From Brevundimonas terrae (GTDB lineage: Bacteria; Pseudomonadota; Alphaproteobacteria; Caulobacterales; Caulobacteraceae): DNA of 64,000 nt. Where the stretch lies: assembly GCF_011761985.1 (NCBI RefSeq), contig NZ_JAASQT010000002.1, forward strand, positions 1 through 64,000, written 5' to 3'. Both the position numbers and the translations under genes were made by a program. Numbering within the stretch: the first letter of the stretch is position 1; every line of letters begins with the position of its first letter. The notes below the pieces were generated by a model. It made no database searches. It saw only the letters and a list, made by a program, of their open reading frames with translations, and had not been told where the DNA came from. Of the stretch, positions 54,610 through 62,643 are shown in pieces.

Positions 54610-56607
54610 CTAGTGGTGGTCGCCGCCGCCAAAACGGATACGGATACCGCCATTGACCGTAAAGCCGTCTGTTGGCCCCCAGGCATCGGTGGTCCAGCGA
54701 CCGTCATCGGCGCGGGCGGGCAGCAATAGCGGGTGGTGCTTGGTCACACGCTCGTTCAGCAGGTTCTCGGCATTGACGAACAGGCTGAACTTTTCAAACA
54801 CGATCTCGCCCAGCAGACCGACCTCCAGATAGGACGGGCTTTCGCGGCGATAGGGGTTGTCCTCCAGCGACTGCTTGCCGGTGTAATAGACTTCCAGCCC
54901 CAGACGGCCACGGTCGTGGTCCTCCCACATGGCAACAAACCCGCCCGTATGTTTGGGCGTCAGCGGCGTCTCGCGGCGGTATTGGTTCAGGTCATCCGGC
55001 TCGGTCGCATCGACATAGACATAGCTGCCCGTCACCACAAACGGCCCCCGACGATAGCGCAGCAGGGCCTCAAGGCCGCGCGTGCGGGTTACACCGTCCA
55101 TGTTCACCAGAGTGATACGTCCCTGATCGGTCACAGCGCGGATGGCATCATCAAGGTCCGACCCGAACAGGGTCAGATTGGCCTCGACCGGACCCTGCTT
55201 CCAGCCAATATCCAGCGAGGCGGTGCGGGCAATCTCTTCCTTTAAGCCGTCCAGCGGCTCAAGGCGTGACAGGCCCACCGTCTCGGTCACATCGACAAAC
55301 GGCGTCGGGGCAAAAAAGCCCTGACCCACCGAGGCGCGGATGGTCCAGTTATCGGGCCGGAACAGCAGCGACAGGCGCGGGCTGAACTGGCTGCCATATT
55401 CGCTGTGGTGGTCCAGACGCGCACTACCCGCCAGCGTCAGCATCTCGCTGAAATCATGCTCGACCTGCGCAAACAGGCCCGGCACCGAATAGGTGTAGTC
55501 GAAATCGCCAAAGGTCTTGTTGGCATAGTCATCCACCTGAACCGCTGCGCCCAGCGTCCAGTGGGTCGCGCCGCTCTGCTGGCCATAGGCGACCTCGGCA
55601 AAGCCGGTATTGTGGCGATCGCTTTCGCTATCGGGGCCAAAACGGTGGTCGTGCTTTTGCGTCATGGCCGAGGCACGAAGGTGCAAGGTGCCCGACTTGA
55701 AGGGCAGGGTGGCCACCGCGCCGCCGTCGAAACGGTCGGTATCCTGCGACTGGACAAAGGGTTGGCCGTCGGGGGCTGTCTTGCCCTTTTCGGTGCCGCC
55801 TTCGCGCTGTTCGGTCATGGCCCCGAGCGTAAAGAAGGCCTCGGCCCCGTCATCCCCCTGCCAGAACAGGCGCGGACGTATGGTCCAGCGTTCATAGGCG
55901 GGCATGTCGCTCCAGCCGTCACCATCAAGGTCCTGACGGCTCTGGCGGTGATAGCCACCGACAATGGACTGGCCCCATGCGCCCTCGAACGGCAGGGCGG
56001 CATAGCCGGTCAGGTCCTGCCCGTCGCGGCTGGTAATATTGGCCAAAATCTCGGCCTCGAAATCATCGCTCGGGCGGCGCGAGATCAGATTGATCACCCC
56101 GCCCAGCGCCGAAGGACCATAAAGTGCCGAGGCCGCGCCCTTGATGATTTCCACCTGACCCAGATCGGTCGGGGCGATTTGCAACACGCCCAGAGACGAG
56201 CTTGATCCGCCATACAGCGGCAAGCCATCGGCCAGTAGCTGGGTATAGCGGCCATTCATCCCCTGCATGCGGATGTTGGAGCCGCCCAGTGCGGGTGATG
56301 TCGTCTGCACCCGCACGCCGCCCGTTTCATTGACCAGCATGGCGATGCTGCCCGGCGTCATCAGCAGCTTTTCCATGATCTCTTCGCGGTTCACCACCTC
56401 GACGCGGATCGGCTCGTCCTGAATGCGACGGCCCGAACGGGTCGCGTGGACAATGATGTCCTCGACCTCGGTGGCCTCCTCGTGGTGGTCGTCGTCGTGA
56501 TGGTCGGCCTCTTGGGCCAGAACAGACGAGGCCGCGAGGGTGGCGATACCGGCAACCGTCGCCAGCAACAGATGACGGCCACGCGGTGAAACAGGATGGA
56601 AGGACAC
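54610..56607 (-). CDS. TonB-dependent receptor, probable metal uptake or sensing
   Basis: A 665-residue outer-membrane TonB receptor. Signal peptide, then a His/Asp-rich segment (EADHHDDDHHEE) of the kind that binds zinc or copper. The plug has the VEDIIVHATRSGRR TonB-box region, GGVRVQTTSPALGGSNIRMQGM, and VEIIKGAASALYGPSALGGVINLISRRP. The barrel ends in a C-terminal strand (GGIRIRFGGGDHH). With the CDF and MerR genes it is likely linked to divalent metal transport. Confidence 0.9.
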   Translation of the reverse strand: MSFHPVSPRGRHLLLATVAGIATLAASSVLAQEADHHDDDHHEEATEVEDIIVHATRSGRRIQDEPIRVEVVNREEIMEKLLMTPGSIAMLVNETGGVRVQTTSPALGGSNIRMQGMNGRYTQLLADGLPLYGGSSSSLGVLQIAPTDLGQVEIIKGAASALYGPSALGGVINLISRRPSDDFEAEILANITSRDGQDLTGYAALPFEGAWGQSIVGGYHRQSRQDLDGDGWSDMPAYERWTIRPRLFWQGDDGAEAFFTLGAMTEQREGGTEKGKTAPDGQPFVQSQDTDRFDGGAVATLPFKSGTLHLRASAMTQKHDHRFGPDSESDRHNTGFAEVAYGQQSGATHWTLGAAVQVDDYANKTFGDFDYTYSVPGLFAQVEHDFSEMLTLAGSARLDHHSEYGSQFSPRLSLLFRPDNWTIRASVGQGFFAPTPFVDVTETVGLSRLEPLDGLKEEIARTASLDIGWKQGPVEANLTLFGSDLDDAIRAVTDQGRITLVNMDGVTRTRGLEALLRYRRGPFVVTGSYVYVDATEPDDLNQYRRETPLTPKHTGGFVAMWEDHDRGRLGLEVYYTGKQSLEDNPYRRESPSYLEVGLLGEIVFEKFSLFVNAENLLNERVTKHHPLLLPARADDGRWTTDAWGPTDGFTVNGGIRIRFGGGDHH

Positions 56608-56653
56608 GCAGACTCCGGTAACGCAGAGAGGAAAAGGACAGAAGGATTTGGTG

Positions 56654-57286
56654 TTAGGCGCTTGGGACGCGGGTGGATTTCAGCTCGCCTCGGGCCTGTT
56701 GGACAATGATCCAGCCGCCTTGCAGGGCCAGCCCCGCCATGATGGCCGCGACCGCCAGATCGGGCCAGCGCGTGCCGGTGCCAAACACCCCCAGAGCGGC
56801 AATCATTACGGCCAGATTGCCGATGGCATCATTGCGCGAGCAGATCCAGACCGAGCGCATATTGGCGTCGCCATTGCGAAAGCGGAACAGCATGATCGCC
56901 GTCACCACATTGGCGATCAGGGCCATGAACCCGATCACACCCATGACCTCGGCGGCCGGTGTCTGGCCGTTCCACATACCCCAGAGGGTCACGCCCGCCA
57001 CCCAGCTGCCAAAGGCCAGCATGGTGACGCCCTTTAACAGGGCTGCCCGCGCCCGCCAGACCAATGCCATCCCGACCACGCCGAGACTGATGGCATAGTT
57101 GGCCGCATCACCCAGAAAATCCAGCGCATCGGCCTGAAGCGAGGCCGAGCCGGACAACAGCCCCGCCACACCCTCGACCGCAAACATGCCGGCATTGATC
57201 GCCAGCGCCAGCCACAGGGCCAACCGCCAGCGCCCTTCGGCGGGGCGTTGGCTGCTGCACAGGTCATCACCGCAACATCTACTCAT
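56654..57286 (-). CDS. Small cation diffusion facilitator exporter
   Basis: A 210-residue CDF-type transporter of about six spans without the C-terminal cytoplasmic domain of larger members. The N-terminus is cysteine-rich (MSRCCGDDLCSS). The membrane metal site in the second helix reads SLQADALDFLGDAANYA (D-x-x-x-D), and the fifth has CSRNDAIGNLAV. Such short CDF proteins occur with CadR-type regulators. It is first in the operon; the start at 57286 lies about 15 nt from the operator. Confidence 0.87.
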   Translation of the reverse strand: MSRCCGDDLCSSQRPAEGRWRLALWLALAINAGMFAVEGVAGLLSGSASLQADALDFLGDAANYAISLGVVGMALVWRARAALLKGVTMLAFGSWVAGVTLWGMWNGQTPAAEVMGVIGFMALIANVVTAIMLFRFRNGDANMRSVWICSRNDAIGNLAVMIAALGVFGTGTRWPDLAVAAIMAGLALQGGWIIVQQARGELKSTRVPSA

Positions 57287-57300
57287 GGCGGGGCTTTTGC

Positions 57301-57324
57301 ACCCTGTAGCGGCTACAGGGTCAA
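57301..57324 (-). promoter_or_regulatory. CadR/ZntR-type operator and -35 of the metal operon
   Basis: ACCCTGTAGC-g-GCTACAGGGT (57301-57321) is a perfect dyad of the MerR-family Zn/Cd/Pb type. On the minus strand TTGACC (57324-57319) is the -35. The expected long 19-20 bp spacer puts the start of transcription at about the CDF ATG (57286), so the mRNA is likely leaderless. The site lies inside the 3' end of the DUF6456 gene. Confidence 0.8.
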
Positions 57325-58038
57325 GCCGTAATATCGCGCCAAAACCTGTAGCCCTTCCTTCAGCACCGTCTTGCCCTGACGGCGGCGCAGGGCCAGCGCC
57401 TGCTCGGCCAGTTGCAGGGATGATCCGCGCACGCAAACCTGTTCCAGCATGGCGCGCAGATGCGGCCCCGCCGCCGCCAGTGCCGCCTCCACGCGGGCCG
57501 AGGCACTGATGGCGCGATCGGTTGGTTCGATACGGGCAGGCGAGGCCCCCGAGCGACTGCGCGGCAGACCGTCCCAGCGCATGGTCAGGGACGGACCGCG
57601 CAGGGCCGCTTCGGCATCAAGGCGCAGTCTCTCGCCCGCCGCGACCTCGGCCGGTGCCAGCCACGGACGGCCCGAATGGTCCTTGCGCCGCGCCAGCCAG
57701 GCAATGGGGCTTTCGCCGAGATTGGCGCGGTGCTGGATGGCGTTGCCCTCGCTGTCCATAAGGGTGCGCTCGCCGATAATCTGGCCGGGGCAACCGGCAG
57801 GGCGCGATGGCGCATCATTTGCGGCCATGCGACGGGCGCTCCATCCTCCGCCGGTGCGGCGGCGCAGACCCGGTTGCTCGGTAATGGCGCGAAAGGCCGG
57901 CTCGTCCAGCAACAGCACCACGCGGCCCCTGCGATCTCCGCCCAGCCGCAAGGGATAGCCCTGCCCTGTTTCGTCCAGCCACGCATCGGGGCGCTCGATC
58001 AGGCGACGGGCGCGCTCCAGCATACGGGTATCGGTCAT
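57313..58038 (-). CDS. DUF6456 domain protein
   Basis: A 241-residue protein with the C-terminal DUF6456 region (WLARRKDHSGRPWLAPAEVAAGERLRLDAEAA...GSSLQLAEQALALRRRQGKTVLKEGLQVLARYY). The N-terminal third is poorly conserved. It overlaps the upstream DnaA-domain-IV-like gene by 4 nt. Its last codons contain the metal operator. The function is unknown, possibly DNA binding. Confidence 0.8.
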   Translation of the reverse strand: MTDTRMLERARRLIERPDAWLDETGQGYPLRLGGDRRGRVVLLLDEPAFRAITEQPGLRRRTGGGWSARRMAANDAPSRPAGCPGQIIGERTLMDSEGNAIQHRANLGESPIAWLARRKDHSGRPWLAPAEVAAGERLRLDAEAALRGPSLTMRWDGLPRSRSGASPARIEPTDRAISASARVEAALAAAGPHLRAMLEQVCVRGSSLQLAEQALALRRRQGKTVLKEGLQVLARYYGLTL

Positions 58039-58412
58039 CGGTATCCTTTCACTATTTCAGGAGCCAGATCGACGCGAGGCAGGTCCAGTAACCGTTTCAG
58101 GGCCAGTTCCAGCCCCTCCATCAGGTGGTCGTAATCGGCGCGGTCACGCTCGTCCTCGGCCCAGCGACAGGCGGTCGAGGCCGTGGCGCGGTTCAGTCCA
58201 AAGGCATGCGCCACCCGTTCCAGAGGCCAGCCGAACGACACATGGGCCAGATACATGGCCGACCAGCGCGCGCGGCAGGCCCGAAGGCGGATACGCTCGC
58301 GGCGGGTCATTTCCTCGACGGGAATACGAAAGGCCAGTGCCGTCAGGCTGAGGGCGGCATCGGCACATATGCGATCCCCTTCCAGTACAGGTACGCGGTA
58401 AACCTCGTTCAA
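58035..58412 (-). CDS. DnaA domain-IV-like helix-turn-helix protein
   Basis: A 125-residue protein resembling the DNA-binding domain IV of DnaA: RRERIRLRACRARWSAMYLAHVSFGWPLERVAHAFGLNRATASTACRWAEDERD. It lacks the AAA+ ATPase, so it is not the replication initiator. It is divergent from ctrA (start codons 408 bp apart) and might bind in the shared regulatory region, but this is inference. Confidence 0.78.
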   Translation of the reverse strand: MNEVYRVPVLEGDRICADAALSLTALAFRIPVEEMTRRERIRLRACRARWSAMYLAHVSFGWPLERVAHAFGLNRATASTACRWAEDERDRADYDHLMEGLELALKRLLDLPRVDLAPEIVKGYR

Positions 58413-58820
58413 TCCTTCATCTCCCCCATTCCGTTTGATTCCGGCCCCCTCGACCCTTGTTGGGTCCGTATGACCATCATGGTGCGGGCTATCGGGTTGG
58501 CTAGGAAAATATTCTTAACCTGCGTCAGTTGCGGACGCTTGCCCTTGCAAAGCTTGGCTTTGGAAGATCGCTGATGGGTGAATTGACTGGGGATAGTTCG
58601 CACGCAGACGATGCGGGGCAGGGGGCAAACGGCCACGACGCGCAAAAATTAACGAATCGTTGACTCACCCTCTAGACGCCGATTCGCAAATCAGCGTAGG
58701 CGTTTCATATCGGGATCGCGTTAACCATTCTTAAGGTTTTAACCCGTTAACGTACGAACAAGGTTACTCGGGCTGTGCTGTCTGCGCGGTTGTACTCAAG
58801 CTTTGCCTGGAGGGGCATAA
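58413..58820. promoter_or_regulatory. ctrA regulatory region with GANTC cluster and CtrA-like box
   Basis: This 408-bp gap has four GANTC sites (58437, 58654, 58662, 58681), the last three within 32 bp. TTAA-CGAATCG-TTGAC (58649-58664) is one mismatch from the CtrA consensus TTAA-N7-TTAAC and contains the GAATC site. Further TTAA tetramers lie at 58721, 58731, 58739 and 58747 before the start. In Caulobacter ctrA transcription depends on CcrM methylation and CtrA feedback, and this layout suggests the same. GGAGGG precedes the ATG. Confidence 0.75.
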
Positions 58821-59525
58821 ATGCGCGTCCTGTTGATTGAAGACGATCACGCTACGGCACAAAGCATCGAGCTGATGCTGAAGTCGGAAGGCTTTAACGT
58901 CTATACGACCGATCTGGGTGAAGAAGGCATCGATCTGGGCAAGATCTATGACTACGACCTCATTCTTCTTGACCTGAACCTGCCGGATATGAGCGGCCTT
59001 GAAGTCTTGCGCCAACTGCGTAACGGCAAGGTCAATACGCCGGTCATGATCCTGTCGGGCAGCCACGAGATCGAAACCAAGGTCAAGACCTTTGGCGGCG
59101 GTGCCGATGACTATCTGACCAAGCCGTTCCACAAGGACGAGCTGATTGCGCGCACCCACGCTGTGGTTCGCCGCTCCAAGGGTCACGCACAGGCCATTAT
59201 CCACACCGGCGAAGTCGCTGTGAACCTCGACGCCAAGACTGTCGAAGTGAACGGCCACCGCGTGCACCTGACCGGCAAGGAATACCAGATGCTGGAGCTG
59301 CTCTCGCTCCGCAAGGGTACGACCCTGACCAAGGAAATGTTCCTGAACCACCTGTATGGCGGCATGGACGAGCCCGAGCTCAAGATCATCGACGTTTTCA
59401 TCTGCAAGCTGCGCAAGAAGCTGGCGACGGCGGCCGGTGGCAAACACTATATCGAAACCGTCTGGGGCCGTGGCTATGTACTGCGCGACCCGTCGGAAGT
59501 CGGCAGCGCTATCGAAGCGGCCTGA
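58821..59525 (+). CDS. ctrA: Cell cycle response regulator CtrA
   Basis: A 234-residue OmpR-type regulator controlling the Caulobacterales cell cycle, flagellar and chemotaxis genes, and replication. The phosphoacceptor Asp51 is in [13 protein letters not shown], and the winged HTH runs from [20 protein letters not shown] to [14 protein letters not shown]. It closely resembles Caulobacter CtrA and ends in Ala-Ala, the ClpXP degradation tag. A terminator follows. Confidence 0.98.
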   Translation: MRVLLIEDDHATAQSIELMLKSEGFNVYTTDLGEEGIDLGKIYDYDLILLDLNLPDMSGLEVLRQLRNGKVNTPVMILSGSHEIETKVKTFGGGADDYLTKPFHKDELIARTHAVVRRSKGHAQAIIHTGEVAVNLDAKTVEVNGHRVHLTGKEYQMLELLSLRKGTTLTKEMFLNHLYGGMDEPELKIIDVFICKLRKKLATAAGGKHYIETVWGRGYVLRDPSEVGSAIEAA

Positions 59526-59545
59526 TTTACCCGATACCGGATTTG

Positions 59546-59576
59546 AAAACGCCCGCTGGAAACAGCGGGCGTTTTT
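59546..59576 (+). terminator. Rho-independent terminator of ctrA
   Basis: AAAACGCCCGCTG-gaaa-CAGCGGGCGTTTTT, a 13-bp stem with a GAAA tetraloop and T-tract, 20 bp after the stop. Confidence 0.95.
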
Positions 59577-59609
59577 CGTTTCAGCGTCAGTATAGGCTGG
59601 CAACGAGGC

Positions 59610-60683
59610 CTAGCCGGACAGACTGTCGGCTATGGCGCGGCCCATCGCGGTTGGCTGTCCTGACGCCCCGAAGGCCAGCGGACTGTCCTTGCCGTCATCA
59701 TGTGGCGGACGCCGCAGCCATGAATCCGTATCGCGCACACCCCAGAGTGTTAATGCATACCGCTGTTGTGCAGGTAAGGTATTGTAAGTTTCGGTTAATT
59801 CCTTAACCCGCTCCGTCTGCTGACTGATCTTTTTTGATACAGTTCTAACATCCGGCATGCCGCCTTCGCGTTTCAGCGAAGCGTCCAGTTCCGAGATATG
59901 GATGGGCAATCCGAACTGTGCGGCCTCGCGGATAAAGCGACTGATCTGTCCTTCACGGATTTCGATATCCAGATGGCTCTGGCTGCCGATACCGCCGACA
60001 GGCGCTCCGGCTTTCAGCAAACGCTCGACCAGACGCAGGAAGGTGTCGCCCTTGGCCGGATTGTTCTCCAGATTATAGTCGTTGATGAACAGGACAGCCT
60101 CGGGATCGGCCAGTTTGGCCTGCTCAAAGGCCCGCACCATGTGGTCGATCTCGCCCAGCGCCGCGGACCAGTGATGGCTTCGCAGCCCGTTGCCATCCTC
60201 GGCCACGGCCTCGTTGACCACATCCCAGCCGCGCAACTTGCCGCGATAACGACCGGCAACGGTGGCGATATAGTCGTCGAACTTGCGGCGAAAATCGGCG
60301 GGTGACAGGCCTCGAAACGCTTCCTCGCCTTGCGAATACCAGACCAGCGTTGTGCCATGCATGTGCATGCCGTGGGCGCGACAGAAGTCCGCAATCCGGT
60401 CAGGAGCATCAAAGCGATAGCCGTCAGGGGTGAGGATGTATTCCATCTTCATCTCCCATTCGGGCGTGATCTGGTTGAAATGGGTCAGGGCCAGACGGCT
60501 CCACGCCGGATCGTCCAGCTGGCCGGTCATGGCGCAGGTGCCCATGGGGAAGGGCGCTATGTCCTTGAGCGCGGGGATGCCCCGCAAAGGGTCAGGCCCC
60601 TCGTCAAAAGGAAAACAGCCGCCCAGCAAAGGGGCCACCCCCAGCGCCGCCGATCCCTGCATCCACTGGCGGCGCGAGATCAT
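59610..60683 (-). CDS. GH10 endo-1,4-beta-xylanase (exported lipoprotein)
   Basis: A 357-residue glycoside hydrolase family 10 xylanase. The N-terminus has a twin-arginine sequence (MISRRQWMQGSAALGV) followed by a lipobox (LLGGC), so it may be Tat-exported and lipid-anchored. The acid/base Glu is in WDVVNEAVAEDG and the nucleophile Glu in LPIHISELDASL. It degrades plant xylan. It lies between ctrA and fliJ, an odd place for it, and ends with its stop 84 bp from ctrA. Confidence 0.92.
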   Translation of the reverse strand: MISRRQWMQGSAALGVAPLLGGCFPFDEGPDPLRGIPALKDIAPFPMGTCAMTGQLDDPAWSRLALTHFNQITPEWEMKMEYILTPDGYRFDAPDRIADFCRAHGMHMHGTTLVWYSQGEEAFRGLSPADFRRKFDDYIATVAGRYRGKLRGWDVVNEAVAEDGNGLRSHHWSAALGEIDHMVRAFEQAKLADPEAVLFINDYNLENNPAKGDTFLRLVERLLKAGAPVGGIGSQSHLDIEIREGQISRFIREAAQFGLPIHISELDASLKREGGMPDVRTVSKKISQQTERVKELTETYNTLPAQQRYALTLWGVRDTDSWLRRPPHDDGKDSPLAFGASGQPTAMGRAIADSLSG

Positions 60684-60686
60684 GGC

Positions 60687-61100
60687 TTAACTGCCGTTGC
60701 GGCGGCGCAGGCCCATTTCGTCAAAGGTTGCATTCTCGCGGCGGTTGGCCGCCATGCGGGCATTCAGGCGCGAAACCTCGGCCACATGCTCGAACTTCTT
60801 CAGTTCCTCGAACGCGGCGGTCAGAGCGTCACGCGCCCCTTCTTCCTCGCGGATCAGGGCTTGCAGCAGGCCTTCGCTATGGGCGCGGCGCAGTTTCCAG
60901 CCGTTCATATAGGCCTGAAGCATCAGCGCATGCTGGGGATCGCCGGTAGCATTGCCGCGCTCGGCCTCGGCCTCGGCATCCAGTATGACCAGCTTCATTT
61001 CCGCATCGGCCCGACGTGCAGCCACCTCGGCCATGCGCTTTTGCAGGGTCTCGACCTCATAGTTGGTGAGGCGGATCAGGGATTGCGCCCATGCAGTCAT
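60687..61100 (-). CDS. fliJ: Flagellar export chaperone FliJ
   Basis: A 137-residue helical coiled-coil protein: SLIRLTNYEVETLQKRMAEVAARRADAEMKLVILDAEAEAE, then Ala/Glu/Arg-rich helices. FliJ is the central stalk of the FliI ATPase ring of the flagellar type III export apparatus. It lies 13 nt after fliI and is followed 3 nt later by the xylanase gene. Confidence 0.88.
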   Translation of the reverse strand: MTAWAQSLIRLTNYEVETLQKRMAEVAARRADAEMKLVILDAEAEAERGNATGDPQHALMLQAYMNGWKLRRAHSEGLLQALIREEEGARDALTAAFEELKKFEHVAEVSRLNARMAANRRENATFDEMGLRRRNGS

Positions 61101-61113
61101 GTGGCTTCTCCGG

Positions 61114-62457
61114 TCAAGCTTCTAGCATGCCCATGTTGAGGATGGATTCAAGTCTTTCGAAGGATTCATCCAGACGGGTGACGTCTTCCTTGTCCTGACG
61201 CAGGAATTCTTCGAGCATCGGATTAAGGGCGATGGCGCGGTCGACAATGGGGTCCGCGCCGCTGCGATAGGCCCCGATCTTGATCAGTTCTTCCATGTTG
61301 GAATAGGCCGACAGACACTGGCGCGCACGGCGGTTCAGCTCGCGCTCGGGCGGGGTCTGGCACTCGGGCATGGTGCGGCTGACCGATTTCAGCACGTCGA
61401 TGGCGGGGAAGCGCCCGCGCTCGGCAATCTTGCGGTCCATAACGATGTGGCCGTCCAGAATACCGCGCACGGCATCGGCAATCGGCTCGTCATGGTCGCC
61501 GCCATCCACCAGCACGGTGAACAGGGCGGTGATCGGCCCCGCCTGACGGCCATCGGGCAAGACCGGACCCGGCCCTGCGCGTTCCAGCAGCTTGGGCAGT
61601 TCGGTAAAGACGGTCGGCGTATAGCCCTTGGTCGTCGGCGGCTCTCCGGCGGCCAGCCCGATCTCGCGCTGGGCCATGGCAAAGCGGGTGACCGAGTCCA
61701 TCAGGCACAGAACCTCAAGCCCCTGATCGCGGAAATATTCGGCCACGGCCATGGTCATATAGGCGGCCTGACGGCGCTTCAGGGCCGGTTCGTCGGAGGT
61801 TGCCACCACAACCACGGCACGACGCAGGCCTTCTTCGCCCAGCGTCTCCTCGATGAACTCGCGCACCTCGCGGCCCCGTTCACCGATCAGGCCCACAACC
61901 ACAACATCACAGGTCGCCTGACGCGCCAGCATCGACAGCAGCACCGACTTGCCGACGCCGGACCCTGCGAAAATACCCAGACGCTGGCCACGACAGGTGG
62001 TGGTGAACACATCCATCGAGCGCACGCCCAGATCCAGACGCTCGCCGACACGGGCGCGCGAATGGGCAGGGGGCGGCGAGGCCTTCAGAATATAGGGTTG
62101 CGGTCCCTGCGACAGCGGGCCGTTCCCGTCGATCGGTTCGCCAAAGGCGTCGATGACGCGGCCCAGCCACTGGATGGTGGGACTGACCGAGGCGGCGGCC
62201 TCCAGAATCTTGATATCGGCACCGGGGGCCACGCCCTCGACGGGGCCATAGGGCATCAAAAGCGCCTTGGCGTCACGGAAGCCGACAACCTCGGCGGGCA
62301 GGGGGGCTTGGCCACGGCGCGAAATCTCGGCCCGCGCACCCACGGCCAGACGCGACAGACCGCCACGGCTTTCGATCAGCAGACCGTTTACGCCTGCCAC
62401 CTTTCCGGTGACCACAACAGGGTCGATGCTTTCGGCGGCGGCGATCAGCTGGCGCAA
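61114..62457 (-). CDS. fliI: Flagellum-specific ATP synthase FliI
   Basis: A 447-residue F1-beta-like ATPase of flagellar export. Walker A is [14 protein letters not shown] at about residue 162, Walker B is in [15 protein letters not shown], and the C-terminus has the [13 protein letters not shown] region. The frame continues upstream without a better start, and the TTG at 62457 aligns with the family N-terminus. It is paired with fliJ. Confidence 0.95.
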   Translation of the reverse strand: MRQLIAAAESIDPVVVTGKVAGVNGLLIESRGGLSRLAVGARAEISRRGQAPLPAEVVGFRDAKALLMPYGPVEGVAPGADIKILEAAASVSPTIQWLGRVIDAFGEPIDGNGPLSQGPQPYILKASPPPAHSRARVGERLDLGVRSMDVFTTTCRGQRLGIFAGSGVGKSVLLSMLARQATCDVVVVGLIGERGREVREFIEETLGEEGLRRAVVVVATSDEPALKRRQAAYMTMAVAEYFRDQGLEVLCLMDSVTRFAMAQREIGLAAGEPPTTKGYTPTVFTELPKLLERAGPGPVLPDGRQAGPITALFTVLVDGGDHDEPIADAVRGILDGHIVMDRKIAERGRFPAIDVLKSVSRTMPECQTPPERELNRRARQCLSAYSNMEELIKIGAYRSGADPIVDRAIALNPMLEEFLRQDKEDVTRLDESFERLESILNMGMLEA

Positions 62458-62643
62458 AACGGGGTCCGGTGCCTGTCGGCAAGCTAGAGAGGCGGAACCT
62501 CTGCTGTGCAGTACTTATGGTTAATCAGGCGTGAAGATTAGGCTGGGGATTAAGACGTAACGCCGTGATTACAAAAACAAAGGTTTTCAAGTCCAAGGTC
62601 ACGCTTACGGCAATACCCCCGTTGTCAGACCGGATGCGCTCTA

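Noticed and set aside
61447..62487. A 346-codon frame opposite fliI
   Set aside because: Composition is His/Gln/Gly-rich, as expected from the reverse of FliI codons, and no domain is seen.
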